A stretch of DNA of 11,068 nt from Bacteroidales bacterium (GTDB taxonomy: Bacteria > Bacteroidota > Bacteroidia > Bacteroidales > UBA3663): assembly GCA_004557315.1 (NCBI GenBank), contig SFEH01000070.1, positions 1 through 11,068 on the forward strand, in the 5' to 3' direction. Position numbers and translations under genes: made by a program. Shown piece by piece: positions 4,776 to 11,068 of the stretch. The notes below the pieces were generated by a model, which saw only the letters and a list, made by a program, of their open reading frames with translations, was not told where the DNA came from and did no database searches. Each line of letters begins with the position of its first letter. Within the stretch, counting starts at the first letter, position 1.

Positions 4776-7625
4776 ATGGCAATTGAAGTTTTTGGTGCAC
4801 GAGTACATAATTTAAAGAATATAGATGTGACCATTCCAGGTCGCAGTCTTACCGTTATCACAGGGCTTTCCGGTTCTGGCAAGTCTTCGCTGGCTTTCGA
4901 CACCATCTATGCCGAAGGTCAGCGTCGCTATATCGAAACATTCTCCAGCTATGCACGCAACTTTCTGGGCAATATGGAGCGACCCGATGTCGATAAGATC
5001 AGCGGCTTGAGTCCAGTAATCAGCATCGAGCAAAAGACTGTCAATCGCAATCCCCGCTCGACTGTAGGCACCACGACCGAGATCTATGACTTCCTGCGTC
5101 TGCTCTATTCACGTGCGGGCGAAGCTTATTCCTATCTCTCGGGCGAGAAGATGGTAAGGTTCAGCGAAGACAAGATCATCGAGCTCATTATCAGTCATTA
5201 TCAGGACAGGAGGGTCTTCCTTCTTGCCCCACTGGTGCGCAACCGCAAGGGTCATTACAAGGAACTGTTCGAGCAATGGCGCAAGAAAGGATATATCAAT
5301 GTCCGTATCGATGGCGAGATGCGCGAGATACTCCCTGGCTTGAAGCTCGACCGATACAAGAACCACAGCATCGAGCTCGTCGTCGATAAGATGCGCATCA
5401 CCAACATCGATGAGCACCGCATGCGCGAGAGCGTTCGTCTCTGCATGCGTTTGGGCGATGGAATGATGATGATACTCGATGGCGACAAGCGTGATGCCGA
5501 TGGCAACCTGTGCGACATACGTCATTACAGCCGCATGCTCATGGATCCGGCTACAGGCCTTTCGTACAAGGATCCCGCGCCCCACGACTTTTCGTTCAAC
5601 AGCCCGATGGGCGCATGTCCTCATTGCCACGGATTAGGCACTGTCACCGTGGTCGATCGTGACAAGCTCATCCCAGATCCAAAGATGACCATTGCCGAGG
5701 GTGGTATCGTTCCGCTTGGCAAAAAGAAGAAGAGCATGATCTTCTATCAGATAGAAGCCTTGCTTCAGATGAACGACTGCTCGCTCGACACCCCCATCAA
5801 GGATATTCCCGAAGAAACCATTTCCGACATACTCAATGGCACTGGCGAATGTTATTACGTCAATTCCGATAATTCGGGCACCACGATGATGACCATGCCA
5901 TTCGAAGGACTAGTCAAGTATATTCAGGATGCAGCGGGCGACGATGCTTCGGCAAAAGAGCGCCGATGGGCAGAATCGTTCAGCACTGCCGTTACCTGTC
6001 CTGAATGTCGAGGCATGCGGCTCAATCGCGAGGCATTGCATTTCCTCATCGACGGCAAGAACATTGCAGAGGTCAGCAGCATGACCTTGACCGAACTGGC
6101 TCAATGGGTCGATCAGCTTCCTTCGAAGCTAAGCGAGCGTCAGCTGACCATTGCCCTTGAGATTGTCAAGGAGATACGTTCGCGCCTGAGCTTCCTCCTT
6201 GGTGTGGGCATTGGCTATCTGTCGCTCAACCGTCCTTCAATGACACTGTCGGGCGGAGAGAGCCAGCGCATCCGTCTTGCCACACAGATAGGTTCACAGC
6301 TCGTCAATGTGCTGTATATTCTCGATGAGCCATCAATCGGCCTTCATCAGCGTGACAATGATTTGCTCATTCATTCTCTCAAGGAATTGCGTGACGTGGG
6401 CAATACCATCGTCGTGGTTGAGCATGATCGCGACATGATGCTCCAGGCCGACTATGTCATCGACATCGGTCCGTTTGCGGGTCGCAAGGGGGGCAATGTC
6501 GTGTTTCAGGGCACCCCTGAAGAAATGCAGAAGACTCACACCATGACAGCCGACTATCTCAACGGCACGCGCAAGATAGAAGTGCCAACCGTGCGACGCA
6601 AAGGCAACGGAAAGTTCCTGACACTGAGAGGCGCGACAGGCCATAATCTGAAGAATGTCACCGTGTCGTTCCCTTTGGGCTGCCTTGTAGGTGTGACAGG
6701 AGTCTCGGGCAGCGGCAAGTCTTCGCTCATCAACGGAACGCTCCAGCCTATCCTTAGCCACCATTTCTATCGTTCTCTGAAGCAACCACTGCCCTACGAG
6801 GCGATCGAGGGGCTCGAATTTATCGACAAGGTGGTCGATGTCGATCAGACTCCGATAGGCAGGACTCCTCGCAGCAACCCAGCAACCTACACAGGCATCT
6901 TCGGGGATATTCGCAGCCTCTTTGTCGAGCTTCCCGAAAGCAAGATGCGAGGCTACAAGGCAGGCAGGTTCTCGTTCAATGTCGGTGGCGGCCGATGCGA
7001 AGTGTGTGGCGGCAATGGCTACAAGACAATCGAGATGAACTTCCTGCCCGATGTTATGGTCCCGTGCGAAAGCTGCCATGGCAAGCGATATAATCGCGAG
7101 ACCCTTGAAGTGCGTTTCAAGGGAAAGTCGATTGCCGATGTGCTCGACATGACCATCAATCAGGCGGTAGAGTTTTTCGAGAATGTGCCACACATATTAA
7201 ATAAGGTAAAGACTCTTCAGGAAGTGGGTCTCGGCTACATCAAGCTCGGTCAGCCTTCCACGACTCTCTCTGGCGGTGAGAGCCAGCGCGTCAAGCTGGC
7301 AACCGAACTCAGCAAGAAATCGACAGGCAAGACTCTCTATATTCTCGATGAGCCGACCACAGGCCTGCATTTCGAAGACATCCGTGTGCTCATGGAGTGC
7401 ATCTCTCGTCTGGTCGATCGTGGCAATACGGTCATCATCATCGAGCATAATCTCGATGTCATCAAGTGCTGTGACCATATCATTGACATGGGTCCCGATG
7501 GAGGTTCGGCTGGCGGACAGGTAGTGGCATCTGGCACTCCCGAAGAGATCTGCGGCCTGGCTGGCGATGGCTCTCGCAGCGTTGATACCTGGACAACAAA
7601 ATATTTACTTAAAGAACTTCAATAA
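4776..7625 (+). CDS. uvrA: UvrABC excinuclease subunit A
   Basis: UvrA is the dimeric ABC-type ATPase that finds bulky DNA lesions and loads UvrB in nucleotide excision repair. The 949-residue length is full size. First ATPase: Walker A GLSGSGKSS (30-38, K36), signature LSGGESQR (491-498), Walker B LYILDEPS (513-520). Second ATPase: Walker A GVSGSGKSS (642-650), signature LSGGESQR (831-838), Walker B LYILDEPT (854-861). The C-terminal zinc module is intact, with C741, C744, C764 and C767 in a CxxC-x19-CxxC layout. The N-terminal zinc module keeps only C281 and C284; the expected earlier CxxC is absent. A further CxxC lies at 408-411. The ATG 14 nt after the upstream stop gives the typical MAIEVFGARVHNLKNIDV start. 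The order suggests co-transcription with the ROK kinase before it and the DUF4286 gene after it. Confidence 0.97.
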   Translation: MAIEVFGARVHNLKNIDVTIPGRSLTVITGLSGSGKSSLAFDTIYAEGQRRYIETFSSYARNFLGNMERPDVDKISGLSPVISIEQKTVNRNPRSTVGTTTEIYDFLRLLYSRAGEAYSYLSGEKMVRFSEDKIIELIISHYQDRRVFLLAPLVRNRKGHYKELFEQWRKKGYINVRIDGEMREILPGLKLDRYKNHSIELVVDKMRITNIDEHRMRESVRLCMRLGDGMMMILDGDKRDADGNLCDIRHYSRMLMDPATGLSYKDPAPHDFSFNSPMGACPHCHGLGTVTVVDRDKLIPDPKMTIAEGGIVPLGKKKKSMIFYQIEALLQMNDCSLDTPIKDIPEETISDILNGTGECYYVNSDNSGTTMMTMPFEGLVKYIQDAAGDDASAKERRWAESFSTAVTCPECRGMRLNREALHFLIDGKNIAEVSSMTLTELAQWVDQLPSKLSERQLTIALEIVKEIRSRLSFLLGVGIGYLSLNRPSMTLSGGESQRIRLATQIGSQLVNVLYILDEPSIGLHQRDNDLLIHSLKELRDVGNTIVVVEHDRDMMLQADYVIDIGPFAGRKGGNVVFQGTPEEMQKTHTMTADYLNGTRKIEVPTVRRKGNGKFLTLRGATGHNLKNVTVSFPLGCLVGVTGVSGSGKSSLINGTLQPILSHHFYRSLKQPLPYEAIEGLEFIDKVVDVDQTPIGRTPRSNPATYTGIFGDIRSLFVELPESKMRGYKAGRFSFNVGGGRCEVCGGNGYKTIEMNFLPDVMVPCESCHGKRYNRETLEVRFKGKSIADVLDMTINQAVEFFENVPHILNKVKTLQEVGLGYIKLGQPSTTLSGGESQRVKLATELSKKSTGKTLYILDEPTTGLHFEDIRVLMECISRLVDRGNTVIIIEHNLDVIKCCDHIIDMGPDGGSAGGQVVASGTPEEICGLAGDGSRSVDTWTTKYLLKELQ

Positions 7626-7626
7626 C

Positions 7627-7950
7627 ATGCTGATTTACAATACGTCGTTTCATGTCGATGGGGAAGCACTGATAGGACCTTTCCGCACATATATGCGCGA
7701 TGTCTATCTGCCCAAGGTGACCGAATCTGGCTATCTGAAAAACCCCCGTTTCGTCAGTCTTCTCACCGACATTGGCGAGGGGCTGCAGGGCTTTGCACTG
7801 ATGTGTGAGGTCGAGAATGTCGTCGAGTTGAAAAAGTGGCGCAAAGAGATTGGCGATGAGCTGATGGCCGATTTCCATGCCACATTTGGCGAAAAGGTGC
7901 TCACCTTCTCAACTTCGATGAAGGAAATTCAGCTCACTGCAGGCAATTGA
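7627..7950 (+). CDS. DUF4286 family protein
   Basis: This is a small 107-residue soluble protein of unknown function. It begins MLIYNTSFHVD and contains the pattern of aromatic and hydrophobic residues (FRTYMRDVYLP, NPRFVSLL, FALMCEVENV, FHATFGEKVLTFST) that I associate with DUF4286, a family known mainly from Bacteroidota. The alternating strand-helix look suggests a ferredoxin-like alpha/beta fold, which is inference. No signal peptide, membrane segment or metal-binding cysteines are seen. Its ATG follows the uvrA stop after one nucleotide, so translation is probably coupled and the start is well fixed. The tight spacing hints at a role near UvrA or simply shared expression; neither can be shown here. 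Confidence 0.85.
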   Translation: MLIYNTSFHVDGEALIGPFRTYMRDVYLPKVTESGYLKNPRFVSLLTDIGEGLQGFALMCEVENVVELKKWRKEIGDELMADFHATFGEKVLTFSTSMKEIQLTAGN

Positions 7951-7968
7951 CATTTTCCTGCTTTTCAT

Positions 7969-7983
7969 GGCTAATCATTAGCC
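7969..7983. promoter_or_regulatory. Operator-like palindrome upstream of the sensor kinase
   Basis: GGCTAATCATTAGCC is a 7-bp perfect inverted repeat around a single central base, ending 53 nt before the chosen kinase ATG at 8037. It lies in the 86-nt gap after the DUF4286 gene. The short odd-centred palindrome looks like a dimeric regulator site rather than a terminator, and no T-run follows it. No clear promoter was found in this gap. Confidence 0.4.
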
Positions 7984-8036
7984 GCACACTACAAACATTA
8001 CACTCCCTATTTCTAATTTTCATGTTCATTACACTT

Positions 8037-10805
8037 ATGCCAAGGCAAGATAGATATCATAGCAGATGGCTGGTCGTCATTGGCCTTATCATCTCTCTTT
8101 TCTTTGTTTCGAGTGTCCATGCTTTTTCCGACACGCGCAAGACGGTACGTGTAGGCTGGTTCGAATCACAGTACAACGAGATGGACTCATTGGGTCACCG
8201 CTCTGGATATGCCTACGAGTTTCAGCGATGTATCTCTGCTCTTACAGGATGGGACTATGAGTATGTCGATAGCACATGGGTCGGGTTGCTCGATATGTTG
8301 CAGAATGGAGAACTCGATATGCTGGCCGATGTCACTCCGTCTCCAGAACGTCAGAAAACGATGTATTTCTCTCAATATGAGATGGGTATGGAGGAATACT
8401 ATCTTGTGGCCTTGAAGAGTCACAAGACAATAAGGGAAGGCCAGCTTGAAACGCTGAATGGGGCAAAGATAGCTGTCGGCAATAACAGCATGCAAGCCGA
8501 CTGTCTCCGCAAGTGGCTTAGTGACAACAATATCAAGGCTCAGGTAGTAGAGTATCCATTTTCTGCCGAAAGCGATACCTCACGTCTCAAATCGGGCGAA
8601 TACGATGCCTTGGTCATTGTCAATACCTTCGATTTCCTCGACCCCGAACAGTATTGCCTGATGTCTCATTTAGGCTCATGTCCGATACATTTCGCCATCA
8701 GTCATCATCGTCCTGACCTGAAGGAAGAACTCGATGCAGCCATGGATCAGCTCTATTCCTACAATCCTTATCTGAACCGCGACCTCTACGACAAGTTCTT
8801 CTCCCGCACGAGCCTTGTCTATTTCTTCAATAATGAGGAGATGAGCTGGCTCAAAGCCCACGACACCATCCGCATTGCCTATCGCGACAACTATCTGCCA
8901 TTCTGCAGCACCGACCCCGAGACAGGCGAGCCGATAGGACTGTTGAGCTACTTCGTGAAGCAAGTGAGTTCGGCCAATGGACTGAACTTTGTGGCCATAC
9001 CTTATCCTTCGGGACTGGAAGCACATCAGGCCCTGAGCAGAGGCGTGGTCGAAGTGGCTTTCCCGAGCAGCATCAGTGTCTATGCCGCAGAGCAGTCGGG
9101 ACTCTACCTTACCGAACCACTCGTCACTTCTGGCGAGATAGCCATAGTGCGTCGCAATTACAATTTCGATCCGAAGCTTCCCTTGCGTGTCGCCGTCAAT
9201 GCCAATAATCCTGATTATCTGACCAATTTGCAGAATTGTTACCCTCATTGGCAGATACTCACCTATGACGACACCGAGACCTGTCTGCGCAAGATATCAT
9301 CGGGCGATGCTGATGTCTTGATCGTGAGCAACTATCGTCTTGGAGTGCTTGCCAGCAAGATCGAACGGCTGAATCTCAAGACCGTGGTATGTGGCAACAC
9401 AATCTCAATGTCATTTGCCGTTCGCGATGACGAGCCGACGTTCTACACCATCATGAGCCGACTGACCAAATTCCTGCCGGTCAATGACATTCACAATGCG
9501 CTGACCTATTATTCCAACGAAGTCTATACAACCACCTTTGCCGACTTCCTGCACTCAAATTCAGTGACTTTGATGCTTATTTTGGTCGTTATCCTGCTGG
9601 TCTTCGCTGTGCTGCTCTTCCTTAGCAAGCGCGAACACCAACGAGCCAAGAGCGCCAATATGGCCAAGACTCGCTTCCTTTTCAATATGAGCCACGACAT
9701 TCGCACCCCGATGAATGCCATCATCGGCTATACCGAATTGCTGCTCAAGCATGTCGAGAGTGTGCATATCGACTATTTCAAGACCAAGAATTATCTAAAC
9801 AAGATCCATACATCGAGCAAGATGCTTCTTGGCCTTATCAACAACGTGCTTGAGATGTCGCGCATCGAAAGCGGCAAGGCAGTTCTCTCCGAGCAGCCTC
9901 ACAACCCACAGGAAGTGATGGCCGATGTCTTTCAGCTTTTCGACGAACTGATGAGGAAGAAAGGCCTGCATTTCACCTATTCGTTCGACTTCCACACCCA
10001 ATCGGTCTATTGCGACCAGACAAAGCTCAATGAGATCTTCATCAATCTCCTTTCCAATGCCTACAAATATACTCCTTCCGGCAAATCAGTGACCGTCAAT
10101 ACCATCGAGATTGGCAATCCAGATCCTGCCTATACCACCTTCCGCACCACAATCAGCGACACGGGAGTCGGCATGTCGGCCGAGTATCTGCCTACGTTGT
10201 TCGAAGAGTTTACGCGCGAAAGCAGCACCACCGAGAGCAAGATCGTCGGCACAGGCTTGGGCATGTCGATCGTGAAGCGACTGGTCGAAATGATGGGAGG
10301 CACGATCACAGTCAGCAGTGAGCTCGGCAAGGGCACCACTTTCGTCGTGACCATCTCGCATCGCATCGTTCCTGCCGACCAGATCCCAGAGAAGAAGGCT
10401 GAACCTGCTATCAATCTCAAGTCGATCAAGGGCATAAGGTTGCTGCTTGCCGAAGACAATGACCTCAATGCCGAGATAGCCATCGAGATTCTGCAGGCTA
10501 ATGACATCGAGGTCGATCGTGTGGCTGATGGCTTGGCTTGCGTTGAAAGGATAAAGGATTGCGAGCCTGACTATTACAACATTATTTTGATGGATATCCA
10601 GATGCCACGCATGAATGGCTATGACGCCACCCACGCCATCCGCGCGCTGAAAGATAAATCCAAGTCGCGCATTCCGATCATTGCCATGACCGCCAATGCG
10701 TTCGAGGAAGACCGAAAGGCAGCTTTCAAGGCAGGAATGAATGCCCATATTGCCAAGCCTATCGACGTACCGATGCTGCTTCAGACTATTGCCGAACTTA
10801 TTTAG
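8037..10805 (+). CDS. Hybrid sensor histidine kinase with two periplasmic solute-binding (SBP_bac_3) domains
   Basis: This is a membrane two-component sensor resembling BvgS/EvgS architecture. From the ATG at 8037 it has 922 residues: signal peptide with hydrophobic core 11-24 and probable cleavage after A29 (SSVHA-F); first solute-binding domain about 35-258; second about 275-495; one membrane segment about 509-529; HisKA with NMSHDIRTPMNAIIG (H553); HATPase with NLLSNAYKYTP (N674), SDTGVGM (D708) and GTGLGM (about 738-743); and a C-terminal receiver with AEDND (about 805-809), LMDIQMP (D853) and the conserved K907. All expected phosphorelay residues are present. No Hpt or DNA-binding domain is attached and no partner regulator is in the window. 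The ligand is unknown; the fold suggests amino acids or similar small solutes. The frame is open back to a TTG at 7947 and has another ATG at 8022, but the 8037 start gives a clean signal peptide. Confidence 0.93.
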   Translation: MPRQDRYHSRWLVVIGLIISLFFVSSVHAFSDTRKTVRVGWFESQYNEMDSLGHRSGYAYEFQRCISALTGWDYEYVDSTWVGLLDMLQNGELDMLADVTPSPERQKTMYFSQYEMGMEEYYLVALKSHKTIREGQLETLNGAKIAVGNNSMQADCLRKWLSDNNIKAQVVEYPFSAESDTSRLKSGEYDALVIVNTFDFLDPEQYCLMSHLGSCPIHFAISHHRPDLKEELDAAMDQLYSYNPYLNRDLYDKFFSRTSLVYFFNNEEMSWLKAHDTIRIAYRDNYLPFCSTDPETGEPIGLLSYFVKQVSSANGLNFVAIPYPSGLEAHQALSRGVVEVAFPSSISVYAAEQSGLYLTEPLVTSGEIAIVRRNYNFDPKLPLRVAVNANNPDYLTNLQNCYPHWQILTYDDTETCLRKISSGDADVLIVSNYRLGVLASKIERLNLKTVVCGNTISMSFAVRDDEPTFYTIMSRLTKFLPVNDIHNALTYYSNEVYTTTFADFLHSNSVTLMLILVVILLVFAVLLFLSKREHQRAKSANMAKTRFLFNMSHDIRTPMNAIIGYTELLLKHVESVHIDYFKTKNYLNKIHTSSKMLLGLINNVLEMSRIESGKAVLSEQPHNPQEVMADVFQLFDELMRKKGLHFTYSFDFHTQSVYCDQTKLNEIFINLLSNAYKYTPSGKSVTVNTIEIGNPDPAYTTFRTTISDTGVGMSAEYLPTLFEEFTRESSTTESKIVGTGLGMSIVKRLVEMMGGTITVSSELGKGTTFVVTISHRIVPADQIPEKKAEPAINLKSIKGIRLLLAEDNDLNAEIAIEILQANDIEVDRVADGLACVERIKDCEPDYYNIILMDIQMPRMNGYDATHAIRALKDKSKSRIPIIAMTANAFEEDRKAAFKAGMNAHIAKPIDVPMLLQTIAELI

Positions 10806-10809
10806 GCTT

Positions 10810-10928
10810 TTGCTTATTCAGGCATATTGCTTATTCAGGCATATTGCTTATTCAGGCATTTTGTTTATGATTTTTTCTTGTTTATGCACTTTGCTTGTTT
10901 ATGCACTTTGCTTGCCTACGGTTCTTTG
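10810..10928. repeat. Array of about seven 17-bp tandem units between convergent genes
   Basis: The 17-bp register holds from 10810 to 10928. Units 1-3 are TTGCTTATTCAGGCATA, the third ending in T (10810-10860). Unit 4 is divergent, TTGTTTATGATTTTTTC (10861-10877). Units 5 and 6 are identical, TTGTTTATGCACTTTGC (10878-10911). Unit 7 is poorly conserved, TTGCCTACGGTTCTTTG (10912-10928). A related piece, TTATTTAGGC at 10798-10807, overlaps the kinase stop codon one base out of register. The period is not a multiple of three. There is no dyad typical of CRISPR and no unique spacer, so this is a minisatellite-like array. Confidence 0.85.
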
Positions 10929-11067
10929 CTTCGTCGCGCCTTAGGCTCACATGGATCCAGACCGTGCTAGAAGACTTGTGGGCACGTTCCTTGATGAGCT
11001 GGTCGTAGGGGAGGTTTTCTTTCATCCAACTGTACCAACGGTCGCCTGTGGCAGAGTCAGCAATGCG
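10882..11067 (-). CDS. M15-type peptidase (Peptidase_M15_3-like), C-terminal part
   Basis: On the minus strand a frame open from the right edge encodes 61 residues, starting RIADSATGDRWYSWM and ending at TAA (10884-10882). The stretch with NLPYDQLIKE, then WIHVS (H39 of the fragment) and RRDEAKNRRQ resembles the C-terminal end of M15 D-Ala-D-Ala carboxypeptidase-like enzymes found in phages and Bacteroidota, in which the WxHVS histidine is the last zinc ligand. The earlier HxxGxAxD zinc motif would lie beyond the window. Such enzymes cut peptide cross-bridges in peptidoglycan, as phage endolysins or cell enzymes. The last residues (about AKCINKQSA) and the stop are encoded by the 17-bp repeat units, so this tail is unlikely to be conserved. 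Only a third or so of the gene is visible. Confidence 0.75.
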   Translation of the reverse strand, partial: RIADSATGDRWYSWMKENLPYDQLIKERAHKSSSTVWIHVSLRRDEAKNRRQAKCINKQSA

Positions 11068-11068
11068 G

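Noticed and set aside
6333..7193. Minus-strand open frame of 286 codons opposite uvrA
   Set aside because: It is antisense to the second half of a fully conserved uvrA, shows no recognisable domain, and has a low-complexity His/Ala-rich composition typical of shadow frames.
7947..8036. Longer start of the histidine kinase from TTG at 7947 (overlapping the DUF4286 stop) or ATG at 8022
   Set aside because: TTG starts are rare in this group, and both longer versions add residues ahead of a clean signal peptide beginning at 8037.
8676..9248. Minus-strand open frame of 190 codons opposite the sensor kinase
   Set aside because: It is antisense to conserved solute-binding domains, with no start context and no domain recognised.
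10086..10748. Minus-strand open frame of 220 codons opposite the kinase and receiver domains
   Set aside because: It is fully antisense to conserved catalytic motifs and its translation resembles no family I know.
10810..10928. CRISPR array
   Set aside because: The units are contiguous 17-mers without unique spacers, and no cas gene is present.
10938..10946. GCCTTAGGC as a terminator stem for the convergent genes
   Set aside because: The stem is at most 3-4 bp with no T-run, and it lies inside the peptidase coding sequence.

Overview
The window looks like a chromosomal segment from a Bacteroidales bacterium, probably Prevotella-like. The reasons are the Bacteroidota-type promoters (TTTG, then about 19-20 nt, then TAnnTTTG) ahead of dnaA and of the ROK kinase gene, the lack of clear Shine-Dalgarno sequences, the DUF4286 family protein next to uvrA, and protein sequences that resemble Bacteroidales versions of DnaA, cytidine deaminase and ROK glucokinase. 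I see no transposase, integrase, CRISPR array, tRNA or rRNA. The content is mostly housekeeping, with one large sensor kinase and an odd repeat array at the right end.

Left part (1-2567): the C-terminal end of a YeiH-type membrane transporter (+) converges on dnaA (-), and a long perfect hairpin that could terminate both lies between them. dnaA has a good promoter only about 30 nt before its ATG. Behind it is a 350-nt AT-rich gene-free region with an inverted pair of DnaA-box-like sequences inside 15-bp perfect arms and a 14-bp direct repeat, so it is a candidate chromosomal origin. The cytidine deaminase gene (cdd, -) bounds this region.

Middle part (2686-7950): divergent from cdd is a secreted glucosaminidase with LysM-like repeats. 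After it, a promoter and a hairpin-bearing leader precede a tight cluster of three genes: ROK-family glucokinase, uvrA and a DUF4286 protein, with gaps of 14 nt and 1 nt. This is probably one transcription unit joining sugar phosphorylation and nucleotide excision repair. No functional link between the two is evident from sequence.

Right part (7951-11068): a palindrome precedes a hybrid histidine kinase that carries a signal peptide, two periplasmic solute-binding domains, one membrane segment, HisKA, HATPase and a C-terminal receiver. It converges on the 3' end of an M15-type peptidase gene (-) that runs off the window. The two 3' ends are joined by about seven 17-bp tandem units, which also write the last residues and stop codon of the peptidase gene. 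No clearly new multigene system is visible. The items most worth a second look are the origin candidate, the 17-bp array, the operator-like palindrome and the altered motifs in the ROK kinase and UvrA.
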